NCBI RefSeq assembly: GCF_024138145.1
Contig: NZ_CP099997.1
Location: 2,604,001 to 2,668,000 of the forward strand
DNA length: 64,000 nt
DNA from: Natronosalvus halobius
GTDB lineage: Archaea; Halobacteriota; Halobacteria; Halobacteriales; Natrialbaceae
Reading direction: 5' to 3'
The notes below the pieces were generated by a model. That model was given only the letters and a program-made list of their open reading frames with translations, did no database searches and was not told the DNA's origin. Of the stretch, positions 54,345 through 63,070 are shown one piece after another; the stretch's first letter is position 1; each line of letters starts with the position of its first letter. The translations under genes and the position numbers were made by a program.

Positions 54345-54366
54345 ACCCCTTAATTTCGGGTGGAGC
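54345..54366 (-). repeat. ORB-like element B upstream of nmd3
   Basis: Minus strand reads GCTCCACCCGAAATTAAGGG followed by GT. Same core as elements A and C. Confidence 0.5.
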
Positions 54367-54397
54367 TCCCACACGCTATGACCGAACGGCCCGTCGA

Positions 54398-54420
54398 ACC
54401 CCTCTATTTCGGGTGGAAAC
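54398..54420 (-). repeat. ORB-like element C upstream of nmd3
   Basis: Minus strand reads GTTTCCACCCGAAATAGAGG followed by GGT. Elements A, B and C point the same way, unlike the inverted pair at 3.2-3.5 kb. Confidence 0.55.
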
Positions 54421-54491
54421 GTCCCGCTGGAAACGGGCCGACGTCGGTGACGAACGCGTCGCTTAACTCCCTCAGTCTCCAACCACGGGAC

Positions 54492-55613
54492 ATGACCGAT
54501 TCGCGTGCGTTCTGTCCCCGCTGTGGCGATCCGGTGCCGGAGCGGAGCGAAGGCGACGCGACGGACCCCCTCCGACCGGGGACCGACGTCGACCTCTGTG
54601 ACAGCTGTTACTTCGACGACTTCGAATTCATCGACGCGCCCGACCGGATCGATGTGCGCGTCTGCGCCCAGTGTGGGGCCGTTCACCGGGGCCGCCGCTG
54701 GGTCGACATCGGCGCACAGGATTACACCGACGTCGCCATCGAGGAGGTGAGCGAGGCCCTGGCCGTCCACGTCGACGTCGAGGACGTCGCCTGGCAGGTC
54801 GAACCCGAGGAGGTCGGCCCGAACACGATCCGGATGCACTGTTTCTTCACGGGAACGGTTCGCGGAACGCCCGTCGAAGAGCAGGTGATGATCCCGGTGA
54901 AAATCGCCCGCCAGACCTGCACCCGGTGCGGTCGCATCGCCGGGGACTACTACGCCAGTATCGTCCAGATCCGGGCCGAGGGCCGGACGCCCACGACGGA
55001 AGAACTCGAGCGGGCGAGAGAAATCGCTGAGAACATCGTCGCGGACATGGAGGCGACCGGGGACCGGAACGCCTTCATCACCGAGACCACGGAGACCGAC
55101 GACGGCCTCAACATGCGGGTTTCGACCAACAAGATCGGCAAGAAAATCGCCAACAAGATGGTCGAGGAGTTCGGCGGCACCGTCAACGACGCCGAAACCC
55201 TGGTGACAGAGGACGAGGACGGCAACGGCGTCTACCGCGTGACGTTCGCGGTTCGTCTCCCGCCGTACGTCCCCGGCGACGTGATCGACCTCGCGAACGA
55301 CGACGAGGGGCCCGTCCTGGTCAGCAGCGCCCACGGCAACCTCAAGGGGATCCGGTTACGGACGGGCGAGCGCTACGAGGCGAGTTACGAGGAGGGGAAC
55401 GCCCCAGAGGCCCGCAAACTCGGGGAGCGCCAGGACGCCGTCGAGGCGACCGTCGTCACGGTCGAGGACGAGCGTTCGATCCAGGTGCTCGACCCCGAGA
55501 CCTACCAGGCGAAGACGATTTCCCGGCCCGAGTACGTCGATGCCGACGCGGAGGAAGTACCGGCGCTGAAGAGTCGTGCGGGATTGCACATTTTGCCGAA
55601 GGACGATGAGTGA
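54492..55613 (+). CDS. nmd3: NMD3 ribosome-associated protein
   Basis: 373 residues. Four CxxC pairs in the N-terminal half (CPRC, CDSC, CAQC, CTRC) bind zinc; the eukaryotic protein carries 60S subunits out of the nucleus, while archaeal NMD3 acts on large-subunit maturation or tRNA-site proofreading. The archaeal form lacks the nuclear-export tail. The ATG at 54492 (MTDSRAFCPRC) is chosen; the open frame goes back to 54360 through ORB-like element C. The taw2-like gene overlaps its end by 8 bases, so the two are probably co-transcribed. Confidence 0.92.
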   Translation: MTDSRAFCPRCGDPVPERSEGDATDPLRPGTDVDLCDSCYFDDFEFIDAPDRIDVRVCAQCGAVHRGRRWVDIGAQDYTDVAIEEVSEALAVHVDVEDVAWQVEPEEVGPNTIRMHCFFTGTVRGTPVEEQVMIPVKIARQTCTRCGRIAGDYYASIVQIRAEGRTPTTEELERAREIAENIVADMEATGDRNAFITETTETDDGLNMRVSTNKIGKKIANKMVEEFGGTVNDAETLVTEDEDGNGVYRVTFAVRLPPYVPGDVIDLANDDEGPVLVSSAHGNLKGIRLRTGERYEASYEEGNAPEARKLGERQDAVEATVVTVEDERSIQVLDPETYQAKTISRPEYVDADAEEVPALKSRAGLHILPKDDE

Positions 55614-56784
55614 GGACCCCTCGAGTTCAGACGACGATTCGAACTCGAGTACCGACGCCGATACGACAGATTTCATCTCGTCGGATTCGACCGCGATCGA
55701 ACCCCGAGACGACCCGCTCGCCGTCGTCGTCGAGAAACCGCGCTCGGAGACAGCGATCGAATCCCTGCGGGCCGAGGGCGTCTACGACGACGACCGCCGG
55801 GTGCGGGAGTACGGCTCCGAGACCGTGGCGCTCCCGGTGCTCGAGCCACCCACGGAGACGGCCGTCCTGGAGGTCGTCCGTCAAATCGACCCCGCCTACC
55901 GCACCCGCGACCTGGCCGACCACCTCCGCGAGCGGGGGTGGACCGACGCCGACCTCGAGACGGCGCCCGGCTCCTGGGCCGTTATCGGCTCGGTGATTCT
56001 CGTTCGCGTTCCCGACGACTGCTACGACGAGACCGAACTCGGGGAGGCCTTACTCGCACTCCACGGTGAGGCCGACAGCGTGCTCGCCGACGAGGGGATT
56101 TCGAACGAGGGCGAAGGCGACGGCGGCACCTACCGCGAACCCCGAACGCGACTGCTCGCGGGCTCGGGCGACACCGAGACGGTCCACGTCGAGGACGGGA
56201 CGCAGTATGGACTCGACCCCGCTCGCGTCATGTTCTCGCCGGGGAATCAGGCCGAACGGCGGCGAATGGCCGAGGTCGTGGAGCCCGACGAGCGCGTCTT
56301 CGACATGTTCGCCGGCATCGGCTACTTCACGCTCCCGATGGCACGAGCGGGGGCACGGGTGACGGCCACCGAATTGAATCCGACGGCGTTTCGTTACCTG
56401 CTTGAGAACGCGATGGCCAACGACGTCTCGAGTCGGGTCGACGCCTACCACAGTGACTGTCGTGACCTGGTCGCCGACGTTCGCGCGGACCGGGTCGTCA
56501 TGGGGTACTACGGCTACGCCGACAGCGAAGACGAGGCGGGACACGGCGCGAGAACCGACGAAGCCGTCGACTTTCTCCCCGCGGCCCTCGAGGCCCTCGA
56601 ACCGGGCGGCGTCGTCCACTACCACGAGGCGACGCCCGAATCGGAGCTCTGGGAGCGACCGATCGGTCGACTCGAGGCCGCCGTCGAACGGGCAGGGCGA
56701 ACCCTCGAGGTGCTCGAGAAGCGGCGCGTGAAGTCACACAGCGCAGGGGTCGAGCACGTGGTCCTGGACGTCCGGGTGGAGTGA
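55606..56784 (+). CDS. Trm5/Taw2 family tRNA-modifying enzyme, probably Taw2
   Basis: 392 residues. An acidic N-terminus (about 1-45), a Trm5-like D1/D2 region, and the Rossmann SAM domain with DMFAGIGYFTLPMA, TELNPTAF, and DRVVMGYYG near 295. Trm5 has an NPPY motif at the last place; here it is MGYYG, which points to Taw2/Tyw2 (aminocarboxypropyl transfer to yield wyosine-type G37 derivatives in tRNA-Phe) rather than Trm5. It ends with the family KSHSAGVEHVVLDV. Overlaps nmd3 by 8 bases. Confidence 0.85.
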   Translation: MSEDPSSSDDDSNSSTDADTTDFISSDSTAIEPRDDPLAVVVEKPRSETAIESLRAEGVYDDDRRVREYGSETVALPVLEPPTETAVLEVVRQIDPAYRTRDLADHLRERGWTDADLETAPGSWAVIGSVILVRVPDDCYDETELGEALLALHGEADSVLADEGISNEGEGDGGTYREPRTRLLAGSGDTETVHVEDGTQYGLDPARVMFSPGNQAERRRMAEVVEPDERVFDMFAGIGYFTLPMARAGARVTATELNPTAFRYLLENAMANDVSSRVDAYHSDCRDLVADVRADRVVMGYYGYADSEDEAGHGARTDEAVDFLPAALEALEPGGVVHYHEATPESELWERPIGRLEAAVERAGRTLEVLEKRRVKSHSAGVEHVVLDVRVE

Positions 56785-56883
56785 CCGAGCGGCCTCGGCA
56801 CCCGTTTACACCTGCCGGCGTTGCACCTTTCACGAACGTTTCGGGCGTGAAATTGATACGACCGGGGTTCGAACCGTCTCGGT

Positions 56884-56970
56884 ATGAACAAAAATCAGAT
56901 TATTGCGGCACTGTTCGCCCTGTTGATGATCACCTCGATGGTCGCCTGGGGTGCGACGTTTATCTTCTAA
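56884..56970 (+). CDS. 28-residue membrane peptide
   Basis: MNKNQIIAALFALLMITSMV plus AWGATFIF: a short polar start and one hydrophobic helix. It is too short for usual gene finders. The stop overlaps the end of the convergent XPD gene by 4 bases. A conserved haloarchaeal small membrane protein is suspected but not shown. Confidence 0.6.
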   Translation: MNKNQIIAALFALLMITSMVAWGATFIF

Positions 56971-58904
56971 CTCTCCGTATCCCAGACGTCCGCGAGCGGG
57001 CTGCGCTTCGAGGAGCGTCGGCCGCGTCGCGACCGTGAACGGGACCGGCCTCGTGCACCGCTCGAGTCGTCCTCGGCCGCTTTCTCACTCGAGCCGGTCC
57101 CCGAAGCACTCGACGACCCGGAGCGTGCCGACCCGCGACCCGATAACGTCCTCGAGTACTCCCCGCTCTCGTCCGTCGAGGCGAGCGCCGCTCGCGGTTC
57201 GAACTCCGGCAGATCGGGTTCCTCGAGCCGGTCGACCTGCTCCGCGAACCAGTCAGGCATGTCCGTCCGGGCCCGATCGAACAAATCGAGCAGGCTCGAG
57301 TCCGCGACGTAGGTCGCCCCGTGGTCGTCAGGGGCGCGGATCACCCGGCCGCAGGCCTGAATCACGGTCCGGAGCGCCGCCCGGTAGTACCACGCCCACT
57401 GCCCTTGCTCGAGTCGGTGAGCCACTCGCGAGTCGCTCGTGTTCAGGAAGGGTGCCTTACAGAGCACCTGCCAGCGACAGAGGTCGCCCTTCAGGTCGAG
57501 GGCTTCCTCCATCTTCACCGAGAGGAAGACGTCCGGTTCCGAGGACGCCTTCCAGGACTCGAGATCGGCGTCCCGGTCGTCGCGACTGTGCGCCCGGACG
57601 CGGTCACCGACACCGAAATCGGTGAGGAGGGCTTCGAGTTGCTCCTGGATCGCGTAGGAGTGGGCGTGGACCAGCCCCTTCTCGTCGGGGTGGGCCTGCA
57701 TGATACGGACGATGGTGCGGGCGATCTTTGGCAGGGTCTCCTCGCGATGCTCGTAGGTCATCTTTCCCTGGGTAACGTCGTAGAGCGGACGGTTTTCGAC
57801 GGGGAAGGTGTGGCCAACGTCGACGAGAGCGACGCGGGAGGGTTCGAGACCGACGTGTCGGCAGAAGGCGTCCTTGTTGAGGATCGTGGCCGAGAGGAGC
57901 GCGAATTTGTTGCCCCGGTCCCAGACGGTGTACCGGAGGTAGCGCTCGGGGTCCATCGGCTTGATGGTGAGGGGGCCGCCGTTGGGGTTCTCGGTTTCGT
58001 CCTCGTCCCCACTGCCCCTCGCGTTCGCCCCTCTGTCACGATCACGACTCGAGTCCCCGTCATCGTCCTGGTCGACCAGCCACGTCGTCGGACTCTGTGG
58101 ATCGCGATAGTCCTCGACGAAGAAGTCGAGTTCGCCGATGAGTTCCTGGAGGCGGTCGCGTTCTCTGACCTCGCCTGGTGACAGCGACTCCTGGGCGAGC
58201 AACTCGTCCTTCCGGCTGGTACATCGCCGGGCGAGTGCCTCCGCGTAGCGGACCGCTCCCTCGACGGAGTCGACCTGGGGCACCCGGAGGTCGTCCCAGA
58301 ACGGGACCGTCCGGGGGCCAAGCTGGATCGTCGCGTACATCTCGGCCCACTCGGAGAGCCCGTGGGCCTCGTCGATCACGACGACGTCGCGCTTACGGAA
58401 CACCTCGCTGCCCGCGGTCTGCATGAAGTACGCGAGCGTCATCGCCGCGATGGAGCGATTGGAGGCGATGGCCCGGTCGGAAAAGTACGGACAGCGGTGC
58501 TGGACCGAGCAGTCGTATCCCCGCTCGCGGACGCAGGGGGCCTGGTTGACCGGCGTGTCGAGTTCGCCGGGGAGGATGCAGGTGTAGTTCGACTTCCCGC
58601 GGATGACGTTCAGGTCCTGGAGCAGGTCGTCGCCGGCCACGTCGTCGAGCTGGGAGACCTGCGGGGTCGTGTAGTAGGCGCCGGTCGCCTCCACTGGGTC
58701 GGCCTCGTCGACCGTACGGGCACAGCCGGCGACCGCACGAGCCAGCAGGGACTTGCCGCTGCCCGTCGGCGCGCGGACGAGAACGACGTCGTTGCCCGCC
58801 TCGAAGGCGTCGCGAATGTCGCGGAGGGCCTGCTCCTGGTTGCCCCGGTAGCTCGGCGCGGGGAACGCCTCGAAGATCCGGTCGGGATTCACCACTCGAG
58901 TCAC
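56967..58904 (-). CDS. XPD/Rad3-type DNA helicase
   Basis: 645 residues. Walker A RAPTGSGKSLL, the iron-sulfur Cys set C-x14-C-x7-C-x5-C (about 109-140), DEAH box VVIDEAHGL, and the HD2 motifs LLSATILNKDAF and VIQACGRVIRAPDD. XPD unwinds DNA 5' to 3' in excision repair. A disordered Asp/Arg-rich insert near 265-300 and a basic, Ser/Arg-rich C-terminal tail (about 590-645) are unusual. Paralogue of the partial helicase at 1-1004. Confidence 0.95.
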   Translation of the reverse strand: MTRVVNPDRIFEAFPAPSYRGNQEQALRDIRDAFEAGNDVVLVRAPTGSGKSLLARAVAGCARTVDEADPVEATGAYYTTPQVSQLDDVAGDDLLQDLNVIRGKSNYTCILPGELDTPVNQAPCVRERGYDCSVQHRCPYFSDRAIASNRSIAAMTLAYFMQTAGSEVFRKRDVVVIDEAHGLSEWAEMYATIQLGPRTVPFWDDLRVPQVDSVEGAVRYAEALARRCTSRKDELLAQESLSPGEVRERDRLQELIGELDFFVEDYRDPQSPTTWLVDQDDDGDSSRDRDRGANARGSGDEDETENPNGGPLTIKPMDPERYLRYTVWDRGNKFALLSATILNKDAFCRHVGLEPSRVALVDVGHTFPVENRPLYDVTQGKMTYEHREETLPKIARTIVRIMQAHPDEKGLVHAHSYAIQEQLEALLTDFGVGDRVRAHSRDDRDADLESWKASSEPDVFLSVKMEEALDLKGDLCRWQVLCKAPFLNTSDSRVAHRLEQGQWAWYYRAALRTVIQACGRVIRAPDDHGATYVADSSLLDLFDRARTDMPDWFAEQVDRLEEPDLPEFEPRAALASTDESGEYSRTLSGRGSARSGSSSASGTGSSEKAAEDDSSGARGRSRSRSRRGRRSSKRSPLADVWDTES

Positions 58905-59053
58905 CGGCGGGCGTGGTCCTAAAGGCTGCGGAGTCTCGCGCGTCCTGGAATCTACGCCGGTCGACTTCGAGGTGAGCTTCCGGTGAGAACGCCCGGCTTA
59001 CGCGAGGGTAGGAACCCAATTACAATCCGGATCGTTGGCCTCGAACGACGTAC

Positions 59054-59141
59054 GGAAGGGTCGCTCAGCGGAAGAGCACCGCGGCGTCTCTGACCCGCGG
59101 GGGCCGTCCGGCCTCGTGGCGTTCGAATCCCACCCCTTCCG
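59054..59141 (+). tRNA. tRNA-like element, class II layout, anticodon not assignable
   Basis: Acceptor GGAAGGG/CCCTTCC with G discriminator, perfect D arm (GCTC-AGCGGAA-GAGC), a GGCC-GTCC-GGCC variable arm and TTCGAAT T loop. Two faults: the anticodon region forms CCGCGG with ten bases and CCGCGG (no seven-base loop), and the T stem has one extra C (GTGG-C-G). A TATA-like AATTACAATCC lies about 30 bases upstream. Either a decayed tRNA or an unusual one. Confidence 0.4.
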
Positions 59142-59221
59142 CTCCCGCCTTTGCTATATTTTCTATAGCCATGCCGTGAGCCGAGCACCACGCTCTTTGT
59201 CACCGCCTGCGAACGGATGCT

Positions 59222-60649
59222 ATGGCACGCCTCGAGGACCCGCTCGAGATCGGCGGCGTCGAGATCCCGAACCGACTCTACCGTGCGCCGGTCCTCGAGT
59301 GTGCGGGCAACGGGCCCGACGCGGTCGAGACGCTGATCGAAGACCTCGAACCGGCCGCCGCGTCGGGCGTCGGATTGCTCTGTCAGGGGGCGACTATCGT
59401 TCGCGGCGAGGGCGGCTGTGCTGCTCCAGGGATGACTCGCGTCCACGACCCCGACTTCGTGTCCCGACTCTCGCGGCTCACCGACCGGGTCCACGACCAC
59501 GGAAGTCGAATCTTCGTGCAACTCGAGCACGGGGGCCTCCGGAGCATGGAGACCTGGCACGCCGGCTACCGACGCGAGCACCCGGACCTCGAGCAACTCG
59601 CCGTCTCCCCTCTCCCGGCACCGCTTCGCGCACTCGACCGGGCGGGCTTTCTGGCCTACGACCCACACGTCATGACGACCGAGGAGGTGTACGAACTGGC
59701 CGTCGACTTCGGCCGTTCGGCGGCGTACTGCGTCGACGCCGGCTACGACGGCATCCACATCTCGGGGGCGAACATGGGTATCGTCCAGCAGTTCCTCTCG
59801 CCGTTTTACAACCGCCGTGACGACGAGTTCGGCGGCTCACCAGAGAACCGACTCGCCTTCCTGGATGCCGTCCACGACGAGATTCGCGACCGAGCGGGAG
59901 ACATCCCGCTGATCACCAAGGTTCCCGCCGAGACGCCAGCCCCGCCCTGGCCGATCGTCTGCCGGAAGCTCTCCCTCCAGGACGGCGTCGAAATCGCGAG
60001 GCGTCTGGAGCGGATCGGTTACGACGGTGTGGTTCCGGTCCAGACTTCGGTCGCCTGGGACATGAGCATCGTCCGCGGACGGTATCCGAAACGGGCCTGG
60101 GAGAACGAGGCCCTTCGCGAGGGGTACGACGAGGCATTCGGCGGCCCGCGGCGGCGGCGACTCGTCGCGCTGGGCAACCGGCTCGAGTCGCTGGTCTACG
60201 ACTTCGAGCCGGCCTGGAACGAGGACTTCTGCCGTCGCGTCCGCGAGCGGGTGTCGATTCCGGTGCTCGCCGAGGGCGGGATTCGTGAGCGCGGGCAGAT
60301 GGACCGGTTGCTGGGCGCGGCTGGCGAGACCGACGATGGGACGGCCAGGAACGCGGACCCCGCCTGCGACGCCGTCGGCATGGCTCGCCCGTTCTACGCC
60401 GAGCCCCGGTTGGGCGCGCGACTGCTCGAATCTGCGTCCGCTGCCACGGTCGACTCCGCTGGCGTGGTTGTGCCCGACGCCACCGGCGAGAGCCGCGAAC
60501 TCACGTCGGAAACGCGGGTTCTCTGTGAGAATTGCAACAACTGTACGGTGCCGCAAGTAACAAGCGCTCCGGGAATCTGTCGCACGCCGTCGGTGCTCAG
60601 CAAACGGGGCGAACTCGAGCGGGAGGGCGCCTACGACGGCCGGGAGTGA
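59222..60649 (+). CDS. Old-yellow-enzyme family NADH:flavin oxidoreductase with iron-sulfur site, no reductase domain
   Basis: 475 residues. OYE barrel from residue 1 (LEDPLEIGGVEIPNRLYRAP) with FVQLEHGGL, the phosphate/flavin motif HISGANMGIVQQFLSPFYN, and NRRDDEFGGS. Near the C-terminus the Cys set C-x2-C-x2-C-x11-C (CENCNNC then C) matches the 4Fe-4S site of 2,4-dienoyl-CoA reductase/TMADH. Those proteins continue with FAD and NADH domains (about 650-680 residues); here the protein stops 24 residues after the last Cys. Electrons must come from another protein. Follows the tRNA-like element. Confidence 0.85.
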   Translation: MARLEDPLEIGGVEIPNRLYRAPVLECAGNGPDAVETLIEDLEPAAASGVGLLCQGATIVRGEGGCAAPGMTRVHDPDFVSRLSRLTDRVHDHGSRIFVQLEHGGLRSMETWHAGYRREHPDLEQLAVSPLPAPLRALDRAGFLAYDPHVMTTEEVYELAVDFGRSAAYCVDAGYDGIHISGANMGIVQQFLSPFYNRRDDEFGGSPENRLAFLDAVHDEIRDRAGDIPLITKVPAETPAPPWPIVCRKLSLQDGVEIARRLERIGYDGVVPVQTSVAWDMSIVRGRYPKRAWENEALREGYDEAFGGPRRRRLVALGNRLESLVYDFEPAWNEDFCRRVRERVSIPVLAEGGIRERGQMDRLLGAAGETDDGTARNADPACDAVGMARPFYAEPRLGARLLESASAATVDSAGVVVPDATGESRELTSETRVLCENCNNCTVPQVTSAPGICRTPSVLSKRGELEREGAYDGRE

Positions 60650-60728
60650 CCTCCCACCCCGTGTTGGCCACCGGTCCCCGGCTGCCAGCCGAACGCCTAT
60701 GCTCTGCCGCCCGAAACCTCGAGCCAGC

Positions 60729-61391
60729 ATGCGCGCAGTACTCTTCGACATGGACGGCGTCCTCGTCGACTCCGAGGACTACTGGGTCACCCTCGAACGC
60801 GAAGAACTCCTCCCACAGGTCGTCCCCGATCAGGACGTCGAGGTCGCCGAGATCACCGGAATGAACTACCGTGAAATCTACGACTACCTCGACGCGGAGT
60901 ACGAGACGGCGGTCTCCCGCGAGGAGTTCCTGAACCTGTTCGAAAACGCCGCCGAGACCCTCTACCGCGATCGCGTGACCCTCCTCGAGGGCACTCACGA
61001 CCTGCTCGACGAACTCGAGGAGCAGGGCGTCCCACGAGCCATCGTCTCCTCGTCGCCCCACGACTGGATCGACGTCGTCCTGGAGCGCTTCGACCTCGCG
61101 GATCGGTTCGACGCGATCGTCAGCGCCGAGGAGATCGACGGGCCGGGCAAGCCGGAACCGGACGTCTTCGAGTACGCTGCGGCCGAACTCGGCGTCGAAC
61201 CCGGGGAGTGCGTCGTCCTCGAGGACTCCGAGCACGGGATCCGCGCGGCGGCCCGTGCGGGGACGATTTGCATCGCCTACGAGATCGACGCTCACGACGA
61301 CGTCGATTACTCGCCTGCCGACGCGGTCGTCGACGCCCCGCTCGAGTTGCGCAATGCGGTTCTCGAGCGAGTCCAGGGTAGCTCTCGTTAA
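60729..61391 (+). CDS. HAD-superfamily phosphatase
   Basis: 220 residues: motif I LFDMDGVLVDS with nucleophile Asp7, motif II Ser in IVSSSPHDW, motif III Lys in GKPEPDVFEYA and motif IV VVLEDSEHGI. A cap of the PGM/phosphatase type follows motif I. The substrate is probably a small sugar or nucleotide phosphate; not specific. ATG at 60729. Confidence 0.88.
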   Translation: MRAVLFDMDGVLVDSEDYWVTLEREELLPQVVPDQDVEVAEITGMNYREIYDYLDAEYETAVSREEFLNLFENAAETLYRDRVTLLEGTHDLLDELEEQGVPRAIVSSSPHDWIDVVLERFDLADRFDAIVSAEEIDGPGKPEPDVFEYAAAELGVEPGECVVLEDSEHGIRAAARAGTICIAYEIDAHDDVDYSPADAVVDAPLELRNAVLERVQGSSR

Positions 61392-61396
61392 CGTGA

Positions 61397-61496
61397 CTTG
61401 CTGTGGCCTCTGCTGACGACCCTCTCTGTGGTCTCTGGTATTGGTGCTCTCTGTGGTCTCTAGTATTGACACTCCCTGTGATCCCTGCTAACAACC
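61397..61496. repeat. 25-base tandem repeat, four units
   Basis: Units at 61397-61421, 61422-61446, 61447-61471 and 61472-61496 share ctctctgtggtctctggt-type sequence. The middle two are nearly identical, the outer two are decayed. It fills most of the gap between the HAD gene and the lipoprotein. Unit spacing is too regular and lacks spacers, so it is not CRISPR. Confidence 0.65.
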
Positions 61497-61545
61497 CCCT
61501 CTTTGGCCAGTACGTTCAAACGTCGTGAGCGTCACTAGTGAATAC

Positions 61546-62604
61546 ATGAACAGACGTCGCTATCTCGAGACGATCGCCGCCGGTCTCGCCGTGGGCGGTC
61601 TGGCTGGCTGTCTCGACGATCTCCAGGCGACATCCAGAAGCGACGCCGACCGGACGGCTGGGAACGGCGACGGGGCGGAGGACGACGGCACCGGCAGCAC
61701 CGACGGCACTGACGACTCCACAACCGGCGGCAGCGCCGGACGCGACGAAGCCGACCGCGAGATTCGAATGGCTGCCGGGCGACTGAACCGCGCCGGCGCC
61801 TCGCTTCGAGAATCCCGCAACTCCCTCGAAGATCCCGAATCGGCCGACTACGATCCCGAGGAGCCCCAGGCGTTTCTCGACGAAGCCCTCGAGTCGCTCG
61901 AGGCGGCCGAAGACGCCGGCCCGACCGAGGCACAGCGCGCCGACATCGAGGAACTGAACGCCTACGCGGCCGTCCTCGGCCCCGCCATCGAGGTGACGGC
62001 CGTCGTCACCGACGACGGTCTCGAGGAGGAGGTCGATCGGGTCAACGACGCCATCGTCGACGAGAACCTCGTGACGGCCCGGTCGGTCGCCGAGTCGCTG
62101 GTCGACACCTTCGCCCCCGCCCAGGAGACCCTCGAACCCGCGCTCGAGGGCGTCGAATCCCTCGATGCCGACCGGCTCGCCGACCTCGCGATCACGGACC
62201 TCGCGGCCGTCCAGGACGGCGTCCGGACGCTCGAGTCCGTCGTCGACTCCCTGGTCGTCCTCTCGGAGTCTCTCGTGTCCCTCGTTGCCGGCCATGAGGC
62301 CCTCGAGGAAGGCGGTACCCTGGCCGACGAAGAAGCGTTCGACGCGGCGTGTACGGCTTTCGACGACGCTGCGACGATTTACGCGGATACCGCAGCGTTG
62401 CTCGAGGACGGCTACGCGGACGCTCCCGAGGGGCTAGTCGCGTACTTCGAGACGGCGTTGTGCCAGTCCGACCACCTCGAGCGGGCGGCGGTCGCGTTCA
62501 ACGAGGCGGCGAAGGCGGCCGACGACGGAGACCGGCGCACGGCCGAAGAGCGAGAGGCCGACGCGGAGGAGCAACTCGAGCTGGCGGAAGCGTGCGGGGC
62601 ATAA
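61546..62604 (+). CDS. Lipoprotein with helical domain, unknown function
   Basis: 352 residues. Tat-like Arg cluster and lipobox MNRRRYLETIAAGLAVGGLA then GCLDD, an acidic disordered linker (about 27-70), then a long helical region (about 75-345) with repeated charged heptads. No catalytic motif. Probably anchored at the outer face of the membrane. ATG at 61546; the GTG at 61525 is less likely. Confidence 0.7.
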   Translation: MNRRRYLETIAAGLAVGGLAGCLDDLQATSRSDADRTAGNGDGAEDDGTGSTDGTDDSTTGGSAGRDEADREIRMAAGRLNRAGASLRESRNSLEDPESADYDPEEPQAFLDEALESLEAAEDAGPTEAQRADIEELNAYAAVLGPAIEVTAVVTDDGLEEEVDRVNDAIVDENLVTARSVAESLVDTFAPAQETLEPALEGVESLDADRLADLAITDLAAVQDGVRTLESVVDSLVVLSESLVSLVAGHEALEEGGTLADEEAFDAACTAFDDAATIYADTAALLEDGYADAPEGLVAYFETALCQSDHLERAAVAFNEAAKAADDGDRRTAEEREADAEEQLELAEACGA

Positions 62605-62652
62605 GGAAAGCGAACACCGGTATGAATTACGATTCGCGACTATCGGAACCGA

Positions 62653-63069
62653 CTACGACGAGTCGACTGGCCGCCCGCCCTCGGTCCGCGGGGCGACGTG
62701 ATCGACGTAGGCCTCGAGCGACGGTTCCTCGACGCGGACGCGAACGGCGATCTCGCCGAGTTCGTCGGGTTCGCCGACCGAGAAGTTCACGCGTCCCTCG
62801 AACGCCGCTTGCTTCTTCAGCGCGAAGTGAAACGTGTCGCCCTCGCGGCTCGAGAAGAACTCGCCACGGGCAGTATCCAGAATCTCCTGGCGGTGGAGCT
62901 GCTCGGAGAAGTGCTCCATGGAGTGGGCTGTCGCCGTCACCTCGCCGAAGCGCTCTTCGGGCTCGGCGTTCGGAAACAGGTTCCTGATGGCGTCTTCGAC
63001 CCGGCTCGTGACTTCCGTGTCGTTGACGGGGGCAGTGATTTCGACGTCGACGCGGTAGAGCGTGGTCAT
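62653..63069 (-). CDS. UPF0201-type RNA-binding-fold protein
   Basis: 138 residues starting MTTLYRVDVEITAPVNDTEV, with AIRNLFPN and later HFALKKQAAFEGRVNFSVG. It resembles the archaeal UPF0201 family, which has a ribosomal-protein-like fold and is thought to bind RNA. Starts 1 base from the end of the UPF0200 gene, so co-transcribed. Confidence 0.75.
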   Translation of the reverse strand: MTTLYRVDVEITAPVNDTEVTSRVEDAIRNLFPNAEPEERFGEVTATAHSMEHFSEQLHRQEILDTARGEFFSSREGDTFHFALKKQAAFEGRVNFSVGEPDELGEIAVRVRVEEPSLEAYVDHVAPRTEGGRPVDSS

Positions 63070-63070
63070 G

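Larger units (their letters stand above)
53841..54491. other. Intergenic region between htpX and nmd3 with ORB-like cluster
   Basis: About 650 non-coding bases with the three same-oriented ORB-like elements at 54087-54109, 54345-54366 and 54398-54420, the htpX promoter at the left end and nmd3 translation start at the right. No gene seen. Open frames through it are low-confidence. Confidence 0.6.

Noticed and set aside
61397-61496. CRISPR-like array
   Set aside because: Units abut with no unique spacers and no cas genes nearby.
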